Of a stretch of DNA of 33,850 bases, positions 1 through 9,012 are shown in pieces (the first letter of the stretch is position 1; each line of letters starts with the position of its first letter). Source of the stretch: Acidimicrobiaceae bacterium (GTDB lineage: Bacteria > Actinomycetota > Acidimicrobiia > Acidimicrobiales > Poriferisodalaceae). The notes beneath the pieces were generated by a model, which worked only from the letters and a program-made list of their open reading frames with translations, was not told the DNA's origin and did not search any database. The translations under genes were made by a program, and so were the position numbers. The stretch is taken from contig PBKA01000023.1 in assembly GCA_002721305.1 (NCBI GenBank), positions 1-33,850 on the forward strand, given 5' to 3'.

Positions 1-4
1 ACAT

Positions 5-1387
5 TTGTCAACGGAGGAATTCCGCCAGCATGGCCACGCCCTCATCGATTGGATTGCTGACTATTGGGACCGTGTTGAGGACTTCCGCGTTGTTTCGGAT
101 GCGACACCTGGTTCAATCCGTGAGCGACTACCTGCTGCCGCCCCCGAAGCGGGTGAACCCTTCGAAGATTTGATTCGAGACTTAGATGACATAGTTATGC
201 CCGGCATTACTCACTGGCAACACCCATCATGGTTTGCTTTTTTCCCAGCCAACGCTTCGCCACCATCGGTACTCGCAGAGCTAGTTTCAGCCGGGCTAGG
301 GGTCCAGGGGATGCTTTGGTCAACATCGCCCGCCGCTACAGAAATCGAAAGCCACGTACTCGACTGGCTGGTAGATCTACTTGATTTGCCCTCTTACTGG
401 AAGACCACGGAGCAGGGTGGTGGCGTTCTGCAAATGAGTGCATCGGACTCCACCCATACCGCTTTGGTAGTGGCGCGTCATCAAGCTACGAACAACGGGG
501 TTCAACCAGGTTCGATGGTTGCTTATGCGTCCACTCAGACCCATAGCTCAATCCAAAAGGGTGCGACAGTTGCCGGCTACGGCCACGTCCGGCTCATCGA
601 TGTCGATGAGGAACAAGCAATGAACGTCGAGGCGCTCCAAAGTGCCGTCGAAGAAGACAAAGCCAACGGGCTGACCCCTGTATTTGTTGCTGCGGCTTTG
701 GGGACGACCGGAACTACCGGAGTTGATCCGATTGAAGCTATGGGAGCCATCTGCAAGGAACACGATTTGTGGCTCCACGTGGATGCCGCTTATGCCGGGA
801 ACGCAATGATCTGTCCCGAGTTTCGCCACTACCAGGCCGGATTAGAACTAGTCGATAGCTACACCTTTAATCCACACAAATGGCTGATGGTTAACTTCGA
901 CTGCTCAGTCTTTTACGTGGCGGATCGAGGACCCCTCATTGACTGTCTCAGCATCTTGCCCCCTTACCTAAAGAACGAAGCGAGCGAGTCGGGAGCGGTC
1001 ATCGACTATCGGGACTGGCACGTTCCGTTAGGCCGCCGGTTTCGAGCTCTAAAACTCTGGTGGGTCATAAGGAGCTACGGCGCTCAAGGTCTCAGAGAGA
1101 TGATCCGCTATCACGTAGCCCTGACTCAGCAGCTAGCGGATCGCCTCGATGGAGATCCCAGGTTCGAAATTGTTGCACCTCACCCATTCGCCCTCGTCTG
1201 CTTCAGATGCACAGAAAGTGATGAGGCCACAACTCGTTTAATCGAGGCAGTCAACAACGTTGGCAGCGTCGCTTGGACAGGGTCCGAACTAAATGGGCGT
1301 CCAATGATCCGGGTTTCGATCGGTCAGCGATCGACGGAACAGAGCCATGTTGATGGGCTCTGGGACCTCATTGACCAGCACGCTTGA
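5..1387 (+). CDS. aromatic-L-amino-acid decarboxylase family (PLP group II decarboxylase)
   Basis: PLP-dependent decarboxylase of the aromatic-L-amino-acid/tyrosine type, which converts an aromatic amino acid to its amine and CO2 in the cytoplasm. The reading frame gives 460 residues, about the family length. The N-terminus (EEFRQHGHALIDWIADY) is the usual opening of the family. The PLP lysine is K292 in the motif NPHKW, and the PLP-contacting HVDAAYAG segment lies near residues 258-265. The start used is TTG at position 5. No upstream sequence is available, so a start beyond the window edge cannot be excluded. The gene converges on the reverse-strand aldehyde dehydrogenase, whose stop lies 20 bp away. 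The family is clear; the substrate (Tyr, Phe, Trp or Dopa) is not readable from sequence. Confidence 0.88.
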   Translation: MSTEEFRQHGHALIDWIADYWDRVEDFRVVSDATPGSIRERLPAAAPEAGEPFEDLIRDLDDIVMPGITHWQHPSWFAFFPANASPPSVLAELVSAGLGVQGMLWSTSPAATEIESHVLDWLVDLLDLPSYWKTTEQGGGVLQMSASDSTHTALVVARHQATNNGVQPGSMVAYASTQTHSSIQKGATVAGYGHVRLIDVDEEQAMNVEALQSAVEEDKANGLTPVFVAAALGTTGTTGVDPIEAMGAICKEHDLWLHVDAAYAGNAMICPEFRHYQAGLELVDSYTFNPHKWLMVNFDCSVFYVADRGPLIDCLSILPPYLKNEASESGAVIDYRDWHVPLGRRFRALKLWWVIRSYGAQGLREMIRYHVALTQQLADRLDGDPRFEIVAPHPFALVCFRCTESDEATTRLIEAVNNVGSVAWTGSELNGRPMIRVSIGQRSTEQSHVDGLWDLIDQHA

Positions 1388-1407
1388 CCAAAGACATCGA
1401 GCACGAT

Positions 1408-2835
1408 CTATATAGCAAAGCCACCTGTTTTGGTCTCGAGGTATTCGCTGATTCCTTCATGACCACCCTCTCTGCCTATGCCGGAGTCACCCATACCACC
1501 AAAGGGCACCGATGCCGAGGTCGGATTGACGTCATTGATGCCGATGATCCCAAACCTGAGGCCTTCAAATGCTCGCATGGCTACGGCTATGTCCCGAGTG
1601 TAGACATAGGCTGCCAGCCCATAGTTGGTGTCGTTGGCTAGCTCGACTACCTGCTCAGGGTCTTCATAGCCAATCACCGGGGCTACCGGCCCAAAGGTTT
1701 CCTCTCTGTAGATCGCCATACCGTCACAGACGTCAGTCAGAACCGTCGGGGCAAAGAAATGACCGTTGGCGTGTTCCCCCTCTGTCAGGCGCACTCCCCC
1801 TACAGGAACACCAGCTCCCTTTTCGCGAGCATCTTCGACCTGCATTTCAACCTTTGAGACTGCAGAATCGTTGACTAGAGGTCCAACACCAATTCCTTCA
1901 TCCATGCCGTTGCCGGTTTGCAGCTTCTCTACACGGCTACACAAGGTCTCTTCAAAGGCAGAGCGCAACGAAGTAGGGACGTAGAGCCGATTGGGACTGA
2001 TGCACGCTTGGCCCGCGTTTAGGAACTTGAGAGCGGCTGCTCCCTTTGCAGCATGCACGGGGTCAGCGTCAGGGAACACGATGAACGGAGCATGACCCCC
2101 AAGCTCCACTGAAATTCTTTGCAGATTGACAGCAGACTTAGCTGCGAGGGCCCGACCTACCGCCGTGCTGCCGGTGAAAGTCAATTTCGCCACCCTGGGA
2201 TCCCCTGTGAAAACATCACCTATAGGTCCGGGATCTGCAGCTGTAACCAAGTTGATAACCCCGTCGGGCATGCCGGCGTCGACGAATACTTCGAAGGTGG
2301 CTCGGGCACATAACGGCGTAGCCTCTGCAGGCTTCAACACAAGCGTGCATCCAGCCGCTAATGCGGGTCCCATTTTCCTAGTAAGCATCGAGATCGGGTA
2401 ATTCCAGGGAGTTACCGCGGCTACTACGCCAACTGGTGCTTTGACCGACAGGAAGCGCTGATCTGGTCGTTGTGATGGAAGCCATTCTCCTGTTACTCGC
2501 TTGGCTTCTTCAGCAAACCAGATCAAGAAATCTGCTGCATACTTGACCTCTGCGCGGGAAGCCTTCAAAGGTTTGCCCTGTTCTGAGGTCATCAGTTGAG
2601 CTAACTCTTCACTTCTTTCAGTCATCAGTTCCCAGGCTCGGTACAAAAGCCGCGATCTTTCATACGCTGTGGTGCTAGACCATGCAGGGAAGGCGTTGTG
2701 TGCGGCATCGATAGCCGATGTAGCGTCAGTTGCGTCGCCAGCGGGGACCGTACCCAACATTTCTCCGGTAGCCGGGTTGGTGACATCAAATGTTTGGCCC
2801 GATCGGGCTTCAACCCATGCTCCGTCAATAAACAC
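1408..2835 (-). CDS. gabD: NAD(P)-dependent succinate-semialdehyde dehydrogenase family
   Basis: Aldehyde dehydrogenase of the GabD/SSADH group, oxidising an aldehyde to its acid in the cytoplasm; succinate semialdehyde is the likeliest substrate. Length is 475 residues, typical for the family. The general base Glu is E245 in VELGGHAP and the catalytic Cys is C278 in NAGQACIS. The NAD-binding TPWNYP and TGSTAVG segments are present, as is the C-terminal GGMGDSGIGREGG. The start is GTG at 2835 because GGAGGT lies 4 nt upstream. It is the last gene of a three-gene reverse operon (LLM oxidoreductase, aminotransferase, this gene). The aminotransferase upstream suggests a transaminate-then-oxidise role, but that is inference. 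Confidence 0.88.
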   Translation of the reverse strand: MFIDGAWVEARSGQTFDVTNPATGEMLGTVPAGDATDATSAIDAAHNAFPAWSSTTAYERSRLLYRAWELMTERSEELAQLMTSEQGKPLKASRAEVKYAADFLIWFAEEAKRVTGEWLPSQRPDQRFLSVKAPVGVVAAVTPWNYPISMLTRKMGPALAAGCTLVLKPAEATPLCARATFEVFVDAGMPDGVINLVTAADPGPIGDVFTGDPRVAKLTFTGSTAVGRALAAKSAVNLQRISVELGGHAPFIVFPDADPVHAAKGAAALKFLNAGQACISPNRLYVPTSLRSAFEETLCSRVEKLQTGNGMDEGIGVGPLVNDSAVSKVEMQVEDAREKGAGVPVGGVRLTEGEHANGHFFAPTVLTDVCDGMAIYREETFGPVAPVIGYEDPEQVVELANDTNYGLAAYVYTRDIAVAMRAFEGLRFGIIGINDVNPTSASVPFGGMGDSGIGREGGHEGISEYLETKTGGFAI

Positions 2836-2893
2836 GTTGACCTCCGAGACTGTTGGTTATTTCAGTAGTCGACTTCGCAGCCTAGAAGATGAT

Positions 2894-3973
2894 CTACCTT
2901 GTACCGATTTCGTCAAGAAAACGATCATTTTCTTCAGGTGTTCCAACCGTCACTCGCACACCTTCATTCTCAAATGGCCGCGTGACGATGCCTTTGCTCT
3001 CAAGACGCTGGAAGAGCGGACCCGCTTCTTCTCCGACGGGAAGCCACAGGAAATTTGCCTGACTGGGCGTGACGGGCCAACCTCTGTCACCTAGCGCTTC
3101 GCTCAATCGCGTTCGTTCCGCTATCACTTCCGCCACCCGATCATTGAGCTCGCCTTCTGCTTCTGAATCAAGTGATGCCAACACAGCGGCCTGAGCGAGT
3201 CCGTTGACAAGAAATGGAAGTGCTACTTTGTCGATCGCTCCGATTACGTCAACATGTCCGAGTGCATAGCCGACTCGTAGATTGGCAAGACCATAAGCCT
3301 TAGAAAATGTTCTAAATAGAACCGCATTGTCGTGCTGGGGCAAAATTTCAGTGACCGGATTTCTGACCGATTCATCGGTAACGAATTCAAGGTACGCCTC
3401 GTCAATAATCACAACCACGTCGTCACTTACGGCATCCAACAACTTGTTGATCTCATCGGTACTACACACCGTGCCGGTCGGGTTGTTGGGTGTCGACAAA
3501 ATTACCAGTTTGGTTCGTTCGGTGACCGCAGCTTCTACAGCTTCTAAATCAAATGCCTGATCTTTCAAGGGAACGGTAATTGGTGTTGCTTCGGAGATGG
3601 CACTGAACACAGGGTGAACTTCGAAAGAACGCCATGGATACACCACTTCGTCACCTACATCTACGTATGCCATGAAAGCTTGCTGCAACAAACCCACTGA
3701 GCCGCAACCAACGGTTACTTGATCTGCCCCTACGCCTTGCTTCTCCGATATCGCCACCCGCAGGGCTTCTCCCCGATGGTCGGGGTAACGGTTCAAGAGA
3801 TTCGCTCCGTCAGCAACTGCCTCCAATACCGACGGTAAGGGTCCGTAGGAACACTCGTTTGAAGCAAGCTTGATAGCTTCCGCCAATTGATGGTCAGCCG
3901 CTGCTTGCGCTGCCGACTTCCCAGGCTTGTATTGCGGGAGGCCATCTACTACCGCCCGAGGTCGTCCACTCAC
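2894..3973 (-). CDS. hisC: histidinol-phosphate aminotransferase-like class I/II aminotransferase
   Basis: Fold-type I PLP aminotransferase of the HisC/aromatic aminotransferase group, 359 residues. The PLP lysine is K225 in RTFSKAYGLANLR, and the substrate- and cofactor-binding STPNNPTGT and IIDEAYLEF motifs are present. A tandem GTG-CTG-GTG occurs at the start; the GTG at 3973 is preferred because AAGGAG ends 5 nt before it, whereas the GTG at 3979 overlaps that site. It sits between an LLM oxidoreductase (39 bp upstream) and an aldehyde dehydrogenase (58 bp downstream), with no other his genes visible. Its role may therefore be aromatic amino-acid or amine metabolism rather than histidine synthesis. 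HisC, PatA/AroT-type phenylalanine aminotransferases and related enzymes cannot be separated by eye. Confidence 0.85.
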   Translation of the reverse strand: MSGRPRAVVDGLPQYKPGKSAAQAAADHQLAEAIKLASNECSYGPLPSVLEAVADGANLLNRYPDHRGEALRVAISEKQGVGADQVTVGCGSVGLLQQAFMAYVDVGDEVVYPWRSFEVHPVFSAISEATPITVPLKDQAFDLEAVEAAVTERTKLVILSTPNNPTGTVCSTDEINKLLDAVSDDVVVIIDEAYLEFVTDESVRNPVTEILPQHDNAVLFRTFSKAYGLANLRVGYALGHVDVIGAIDKVALPFLVNGLAQAAVLASLDSEAEGELNDRVAEVIAERTRLSEALGDRGWPVTPSQANFLWLPVGEEAGPLFQRLESKGIVTRPFENEGVRVTVGTPEENDRFLDEIGTR

Positions 3974-4012
3974 CAGCACTCCTTCTCAGTGAATTCGTGA
4001 CAGCCTACGCGC

Positions 4013-4882
4013 TTAGCTCGTTAAGGCTTCAAGAAGTTGCAGCTGCGGCTCTGTTCCTCCCGCTGGATTCAACGGGATCACGACTATCTCAGTGGCCCCT
4101 GCGTCGTAATGCTCAGCTAGGCGCTCGCTGATCGTCTCCGGTGCGCCCCACGCCACCAAAGCATCAACCAACCGATCGCTTCCACCGTCAGCAAAGTCGT
4201 CATCGTCAAATCCGAGCTTGCGCCACGCCCGGTGGTAGTAGTCAAGACCAACATAGAACCCTAGGGCTCGCCTAGAAAGCCTCCTAGCTTCCTCGGGATC
4301 GCTACTGGGTAGGCACATCTGAGTCACGTTCAGCGAAACACTTGCTCCGATCTTCTGTCGAGTTTCTGCTGTGTGGTTGGGTGTCTGCAAAAAGGTACTA
4401 ATTCCATCAACCGAATCAGCTAGAGCGGTAAGCATCTTCGGACCGTGAGCCGCTACATGAATCTCAGGTTCGTAGTCTCCGGGGACTGAAATCTCGGCAG
4501 AGCGGACCGCATGGACATAGTCCCGCAACTTCTCTACCGGCGACTCCCAACGGTGACCCCGCGCTTTCGCTAACCCAGCATTGGAAACCCCTAGACCCAA
4601 GATGAACCTGCCAGAGGAAAGCTCGGCCAAGGTGCGAGCCCCGGCTGCAGCTGCGGTTGCGTCTCGGGCATAAACATTTGCTATTCCTGTTGCTACACGC
4701 AACTCTGTCGTCGCCGCCAAAACGTGAGCCGCAGTGGCAAATGGTTCCCGGCCGAACAACTCAGGTAGCCACAGCGTCTTGACACCAAGTGCTTCGATTC
4801 GTTGCGCGAAGTGTTTCAGTGAGACCCCTGACATTCGGTCTGTGTTAAACATCGTGCCGATCGAAGATTGCAGATGAGCCAC
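4013..4882 (-). CDS. LLM class (probably F420-dependent) oxidoreductase
   Basis: Luciferase-like monooxygenase fold protein of 289 residues, probably a cytoplasmic flavin- or F420-dependent oxidoreductase. Family marks include the strand-2 segment LRVATGIANVYARD, the SSGRFILGLG motif near residues 88-97 and the HVAAHGPKML segment that lines the cofactor site. It resembles the actinobacterial F420-dependent LLM subfamilies (TIGR03620-like, recalled rather than searched). The GTG start at 4882 is supported by AAGGAGG seven bases upstream. It is the first gene of the reverse operon with hisC and gabD, and an 8-5-8 palindrome lies 36 bp upstream. The substrate is unknown. Confidence 0.82.
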   Translation of the reverse strand: MAHLQSSIGTMFNTDRMSGVSLKHFAQRIEALGVKTLWLPELFGREPFATAAHVLAATTELRVATGIANVYARDATAAAAGARTLAELSSGRFILGLGVSNAGLAKARGHRWESPVEKLRDYVHAVRSAEISVPGDYEPEIHVAAHGPKMLTALADSVDGISTFLQTPNHTAETRQKIGASVSLNVTQMCLPSSDPEEARRLSRRALGFYVGLDYYHRAWRKLGFDDDDFADGGSDRLVDALVAWGAPETISERLAEHYDAGATEIVVIPLNPAGGTEPQLQLLEALTS

Positions 4883-4917
4883 TGAACTTCCTCCTTGGGT
4901 TGACTACTTTTTGTCGC

Positions 4918-4938
4918 GGTGTCGACAATATCGACACC
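4918..4938. promoter_or_regulatory. operator-like perfect inverted repeat upstream of LLM-hisC-gabD operon
   Basis: Two perfect 8-bp arms, GGTGTCGA (4918-4925) and TCGACACC (4931-4938), are separated by five bases. The site is 36 bp upstream of the GTG at 4882 and about 100 bp upstream of the divergent small membrane protein gene. It lacks a trailing T-run in either direction, so a dimeric repressor or activator site (GntR or TetR type) fits better than a terminator. The binding protein is not identified. Confidence 0.5.
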
Positions 4939-5036
4939 TTGCTAAAACCTAGAGAAGGTCTATCAGCCCCAGTCGCTGCCATGGAAGCGGACTGTGCTCT
5001 TCGTTAAACTCATACCTTTAATCACTAGGGAGCATG

Positions 5037-5249
5037 ATGCGAAGCCGACCCATCGAACCAGCGTGGTTCATAGCAGTTGGAGTTGCGATTTCGTGGCTCG
5101 GCATCCTCATGAAGAGCATCCCTGTGATTTTCACCGGGTTCGGCATGTTCATCGGGTTTGCGCTCTCTACCGCTTTGAATGTCTGGAACGAAACTCGATT
5201 TGGCCCACCGCACACTTGGGGAGACGAAGACTCGTCGGCTCAGGGGTAA
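5037..5249 (+). CDS. small membrane protein, about 70 residues, unknown function
   Basis: Not recognised by family. It encodes a short protein with an N-terminal RSRPIEP segment followed by two hydrophobic helices, roughly residues 9-25 and 27-48, and a polar acidic tail (GDEDSSAQG). That implies a two-pass inner-membrane hairpin. An AGGGAG motif precedes tandem ATGs at 5034 and 5037; the second has the better spacing (4 nt) and is used here. The gene is divergent from the LLM-hisC-gabD operon and 127 bp upstream of another LLM gene. Codon use and the ribosome binding site support a real gene. Confidence 0.6.
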   Translation: MRSRPIEPAWFIAVGVAISWLGILMKSIPVIFTGFGMFIGFALSTALNVWNETRFGPPHTWGDEDSSAQG

Positions 5250-5376
5250 ATGACAGGGTCAATTCGTTGACATTCTGCCTTCACGCCGAGTTGCGCGGTC
5301 TGCTACTACATTTAGGTCAGGCAGAAGCTGAAGTTCACTCAACCGACGCTCTTCAGGAAACTAGGCGGTTCTCATA

Positions 5377-6588
5377 ATGAAATTCGGAGCGTTTCTGGCG
5401 CCACACCACCCCGTCGGCGAAAATCCAATGCTTCAATTTCGGCGAGATCTTGACCTCGTGGTCCAGCTAGAGCGTCTCGGCTTTGAGGAGTTTTGGTGCG
5501 GAGAGCATCACAGCTCTGGTTGGGAAATGATTGCAAGTCCCGAGATGTTTCTAGCGGCCGCGGGTGAGCGCACCTCGCGAATCAAACTCGGCACTGGTGT
5601 CATCTCATTGCCATACCATCATCCTTTCAACGTGGCCCAACGAATCGTGCAACTAGACCACATGACTGCTGGCCGCGTGATTTTCGGGACCGGGCCAGGG
5701 GCGTTGCCCTCAGACGCTCATACTTTTGACATCGATCCGATGCTCCTTCGCGATCGCCAAGACGAAGCTCTTGGAGTTATCTTGCGTCTCCTTCGCGGAG
5801 AACCCCGATTCTCTTATGAAACCGACTGGTTCACCATGAAAGATGCCCAACTCCAGTTACTTCCGGTGCAGGAACAGATTCCGGCAGCGACCGCTTCAAT
5901 GGTGTCGCCATCAGGAATGACTTTGGCCGGGAAATACGGAATCGGTGTTTTGTCGATTGGTTCTATGGCTGCGGAAGGTATCACCGCCCTCGAAACACAG
6001 TGGGGTTTCGCTGAAGACGCCGCTGCTGAGTTCGGATCCACGGTTGATCGTTCTGATTGGCGAGTCCTACTCAATTGGCATCTCGCCGAAAGTAGGGACC
6101 TGGCCAAAAGCCAAGCTCGCGAAGGTCTTCAACGCTGGCATAACGAATACATCGTTGGGACGCTCCAAAGGCCTGGCACCATCGCCTACAACGACCCCGA
6201 CGAGGCGTTGGAAGCAGTTTGCGGCGGCGCAGCCAAAGGAGTTGTCCAATCGGCTGTGGTTGGCACACCTGACGATTTAGTTGACTTCATCCGCGATATG
6301 GACGAACTCACTGGTGGTTTCGGAACAGCAATTGGGTTTGTTCATGACTGGGCGAATCCTCGCGACACTACGAACAGTTGGGATCTCGTAGCTCGTTACG
6401 TCATTCCGGAGATCAATGGCTACACAAAAAAACTACGAGAGTCTCAGGACTTCGTCTCCAACGAACGCGCCGCATTTAACCGTGCTGGTGAAGCAATCCT
6501 TGACAAAATCATGTCCAACGAAAAGGCAGCTGATGCTCTAAGGGTCACAGCCCGCCAGGGAAAGAACAACGCTGCAGAAAACTCGTAG
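5377..6588 (+). CDS. LLM class flavin-dependent monooxygenase (limonene monooxygenase/LuxA-like)
   Basis: Bacterial luciferase-family enzyme, 403 residues, probably a flavin-dependent two-component monooxygenase. The N-terminus MKFGAFLAPHHP followed by LGFEEFWCGEHHS (near residues 33-45) is characteristic of LimB-like members. LGTGVISLPYHHPFNVAQR and the AGRVIFGTGPGALPSDA loop follow. The protein extends about 60 residues past the usual core, with a polar C-terminal tail (from about residue 345). The start is the ATG at 5377. It is followed at 40 bp by the double CoA-transferase gene on the same strand, suggesting a catabolic operon. The substrate is not deducible. Confidence 0.85.
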   Translation: MKFGAFLAPHHPVGENPMLQFRRDLDLVVQLERLGFEEFWCGEHHSSGWEMIASPEMFLAAAGERTSRIKLGTGVISLPYHHPFNVAQRIVQLDHMTAGRVIFGTGPGALPSDAHTFDIDPMLLRDRQDEALGVILRLLRGEPRFSYETDWFTMKDAQLQLLPVQEQIPAATASMVSPSGMTLAGKYGIGVLSIGSMAAEGITALETQWGFAEDAAAEFGSTVDRSDWRVLLNWHLAESRDLAKSQAREGLQRWHNEYIVGTLQRPGTIAYNDPDEALEAVCGGAAKGVVQSAVVGTPDDLVDFIRDMDELTGGFGTAIGFVHDWANPRDTTNSWDLVARYVIPEINGYTKKLRESQDFVSNERAAFNRAGEAILDKIMSNEKAADALRVTARQGKNNAAENS

Positions 6589-6628
6589 TTGCTGAGCGCA
6601 CGGTGCTTGACCGCGACATGCTGTAACC

Positions 6629-8914
6629 ATGGCCAAACCTCCTCTCCACGGTCTGCGCGTCATCGAAACCGCGACAGGGGTGTCCGGTCCGTACGCCGGC
6701 AGGCTTCTAGCAAGCATGGGGGCTAGCGTTGTCAAGGTAGAACCCCACGATGGGGACCCTGCCAGATGGCAGCCAGTTGACGACGTTCCTTTGACCGATG
6801 GCGAACTGAGTCCCCTTTTCATTCACCTAAACGCTGGCAAGGTAAACGTGGACTCACGTGACATCGAGCCATCTTGGGCTGATGTCGTTATCTCTGGTGA
6901 TGTACTCGCAACTCTCGAGAATTCGAAATGGAACCCGAACCGTCTTCGTTCTCATGACACGCGTCTCGTAACTACAACCGCTTGGGGCGCCGATGCGGAC
7001 GACCCTGGATCGATGATCGACGAACTACTTGTGCAAACGGCAACCGGCTTTCTCGGATTCAACGGTGATGAGGGCCTGCCTCCCCTCAGGTTGCCTGGCT
7101 GGCAGAGTCAATATGTCGCTGGTGGACTTGCCGCGGCAATGGCTCAGTTAATCGGACGCACCGATGCGTCACATATAGATGTGTCTTGGCTCGGTGCTTT
7201 ACTCACAGCGACTGAGCTCTGTTACGGAGATGCATTGCACTGCCAAAGGGTTCGCTCCAAGGTGGGCGCGCATCCGCCAACGGCTTTCCCCTCTGGAGCG
7301 ATCAAATGCAAAGACGGTCACTTCGCTCCTGGTTCCATCCGGCCCATCGACTGGGAAATGCAATGCCTCTTCTATGAATTACCTGAGTGGATAGATGACC
7401 CTGAGTTGAAGAACAGACTTACGAGACGTCACCACATCCCAATGATTTGGGACCAAATAACACCTTGGTACCTCGAACGGGAGAAACGCGAGATTTTTGA
7501 ACTTGCTCTCAGTTCCCCATGGGCCGGCGGAATGGTCATGACCCCACTTGATGCCCTGTCAGACCCGCACTTGGCAGCCCGCGAGTACCTGGGAGAAATA
7601 TCTACACCGCAAGGAACCGTCGTCGGTCCTGTACGGCCGTTTAAAGCCCCGGGACTACCTGTCTCTGATCAAACTGTGCGACCAAAGGCTTCGAATCCCC
7701 CTCCTGTCCAAGAACAAAGGTCCCCCTCGAAACTCCGACCGTTGTCTGAGCTTCGTCTGATCGAAATGACCATTTCGTGGGCCGGTCCTTATGTCGGAAA
7801 TATCCTTTCGCCTTTAGGTGTTGAGGTAATTAAGATTGAATCAACCGCTCCATTTGATGGCTTCAGGACCCAGAGACCGTACGACCATGGAATGCGTCCG
7901 GGACAAGAGGACCTCGTTCACGACAACCGGTTCTACGAAGCCGGCGGGTTATTTAATGCAGTGAACAAGGGCAAAAAAGACTGCGTGATCAATCTCAATG
8001 ATCCCGATGGCAAAGAAGCGTTTCTCGCACTAGTCGCCAACTGTGACGGTCTCGTAGCGAACTTTTCGGCCCACGTGCTACCTCAACTGGGTCTTGATTT
8101 CAGCACGATCAGAAAGGTTAACCCCCGATTTGTAGTGGTACGAATGCCCGCCTTCGGTGTTGAAGGTCCTTACAGCGACGCTGTCGGCTACGGATCAATA
8201 ATCGAAGCGATGGGTGGAGTTGCCCATCGCCAAGGCTACGAGCATGAAGAGGCTCGAGTGTCCAACATCTATTTTCCTGATCCCACCGCGGGAATTCACG
8301 CGGCAAACGCGTTCCTTGCCGGTGTCTTTCACGCCGACCAGACCGGCGAGGGTGTGGAAATCGACTTAAGTCAGCATGAGGCGATGTGGCAGCATTCAGG
8401 CGAAGCCATCGTGCTCGCTTCATTTCACAACAGGGACATAGGGCGCCTTGGTAATCGCGAACCCGGCGACAATTTCGTAGGGTTCGCCTCAACTAAAGAT
8501 CGCTGGGTTGCAGTGGTTGCTACCGAGTCCGCCAAAGACTCGGTCAATGATCTTCTCAAGAGATCGATGAACAAGACGAGCACCCAGCTAACCAAGGATG
8601 TCGAACTCGCTGGCGGCAAGGCACAAATATGTTTAGATCCCTGGACTGCTCCCGAAGAGCTTCCCCTTTCTGCACGCTTGGATCTAGTTGATCACCCAAT
8701 CACGGGGCCGATGAGGCATATCGCGTCACCTTTCATGGTCGATGGAACACGGCCATTACCTACGAGACATGCACCTCTTTTTGACCAAGACACGGATGAA
8801 GTGCTCCGAACGATAGGCCTCTTGGACGATGCGACAATTAGTTCTCTGCGGCAAGCAGGTCATATCGGCGGAAGTTTGCCACCTCCCGCAGACCTTGGTT
8901 TCGTCTACGAATAA
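6629..8914 (+). CDS. tandem-domain CaiB/BaiF (class III) CoA-transferase
   Basis: A 761-residue protein built from two complete class III CoA-transferase domains (about residues 5-350 and 370-750) joined by a proline- and serine-rich linker near 350-370. Each copy starts with the same LRxIE...GPY-AG/VG pattern, and each keeps the candidate nucleophile Asp: D184 in SHIDVSW and D579 in VEIDLSQHEA. Class III enzymes move CoA between carboxylic acids via a covalent Asp anhydride/thioester. Ordinary members are about 400 residues and act as interlocked dimers, so this fusion may fold as a built-in heterodimer. The start is the ATG at 6629; no clear ribosome binding site is visible. It follows the LLM monooxygenase and precedes an epoxide hydrolase. 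Confidence 0.9.
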   Translation: MAKPPLHGLRVIETATGVSGPYAGRLLASMGASVVKVEPHDGDPARWQPVDDVPLTDGELSPLFIHLNAGKVNVDSRDIEPSWADVVISGDVLATLENSKWNPNRLRSHDTRLVTTTAWGADADDPGSMIDELLVQTATGFLGFNGDEGLPPLRLPGWQSQYVAGGLAAAMAQLIGRTDASHIDVSWLGALLTATELCYGDALHCQRVRSKVGAHPPTAFPSGAIKCKDGHFAPGSIRPIDWEMQCLFYELPEWIDDPELKNRLTRRHHIPMIWDQITPWYLEREKREIFELALSSPWAGGMVMTPLDALSDPHLAAREYLGEISTPQGTVVGPVRPFKAPGLPVSDQTVRPKASNPPPVQEQRSPSKLRPLSELRLIEMTISWAGPYVGNILSPLGVEVIKIESTAPFDGFRTQRPYDHGMRPGQEDLVHDNRFYEAGGLFNAVNKGKKDCVINLNDPDGKEAFLALVANCDGLVANFSAHVLPQLGLDFSTIRKVNPRFVVVRMPAFGVEGPYSDAVGYGSIIEAMGGVAHRQGYEHEEARVSNIYFPDPTAGIHAANAFLAGVFHADQTGEGVEIDLSQHEAMWQHSGEAIVLASFHNRDIGRLGNREPGDNFVGFASTKDRWVAVVATESAKDSVNDLLKRSMNKTSTQLTKDVELAGGKAQICLDPWTAPEELPLSARLDLVDHPITGPMRHIASPFMVDGTRPLPTRHAPLFDQDTDEVLRTIGLLDDATISSLRQAGHIGGSLPPPADLGFVYE

Positions 8915-9012
8915 GCGACATTCTCGGATGTTGGGTTGTTACGTATCATCGACCACCATCGAAAAGCGCTTAAGGGCTTAAGTCTCCTCGGTCACAGCGA
9001 TAACTTGTTGGG

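Noticed and set aside
8915..9012. Possible regulatory element around the repeated GCTTAAG
   Set aside because: Two short near-repeats in a 98-bp gap, without symmetry or known motif; not distinguishable from chance.
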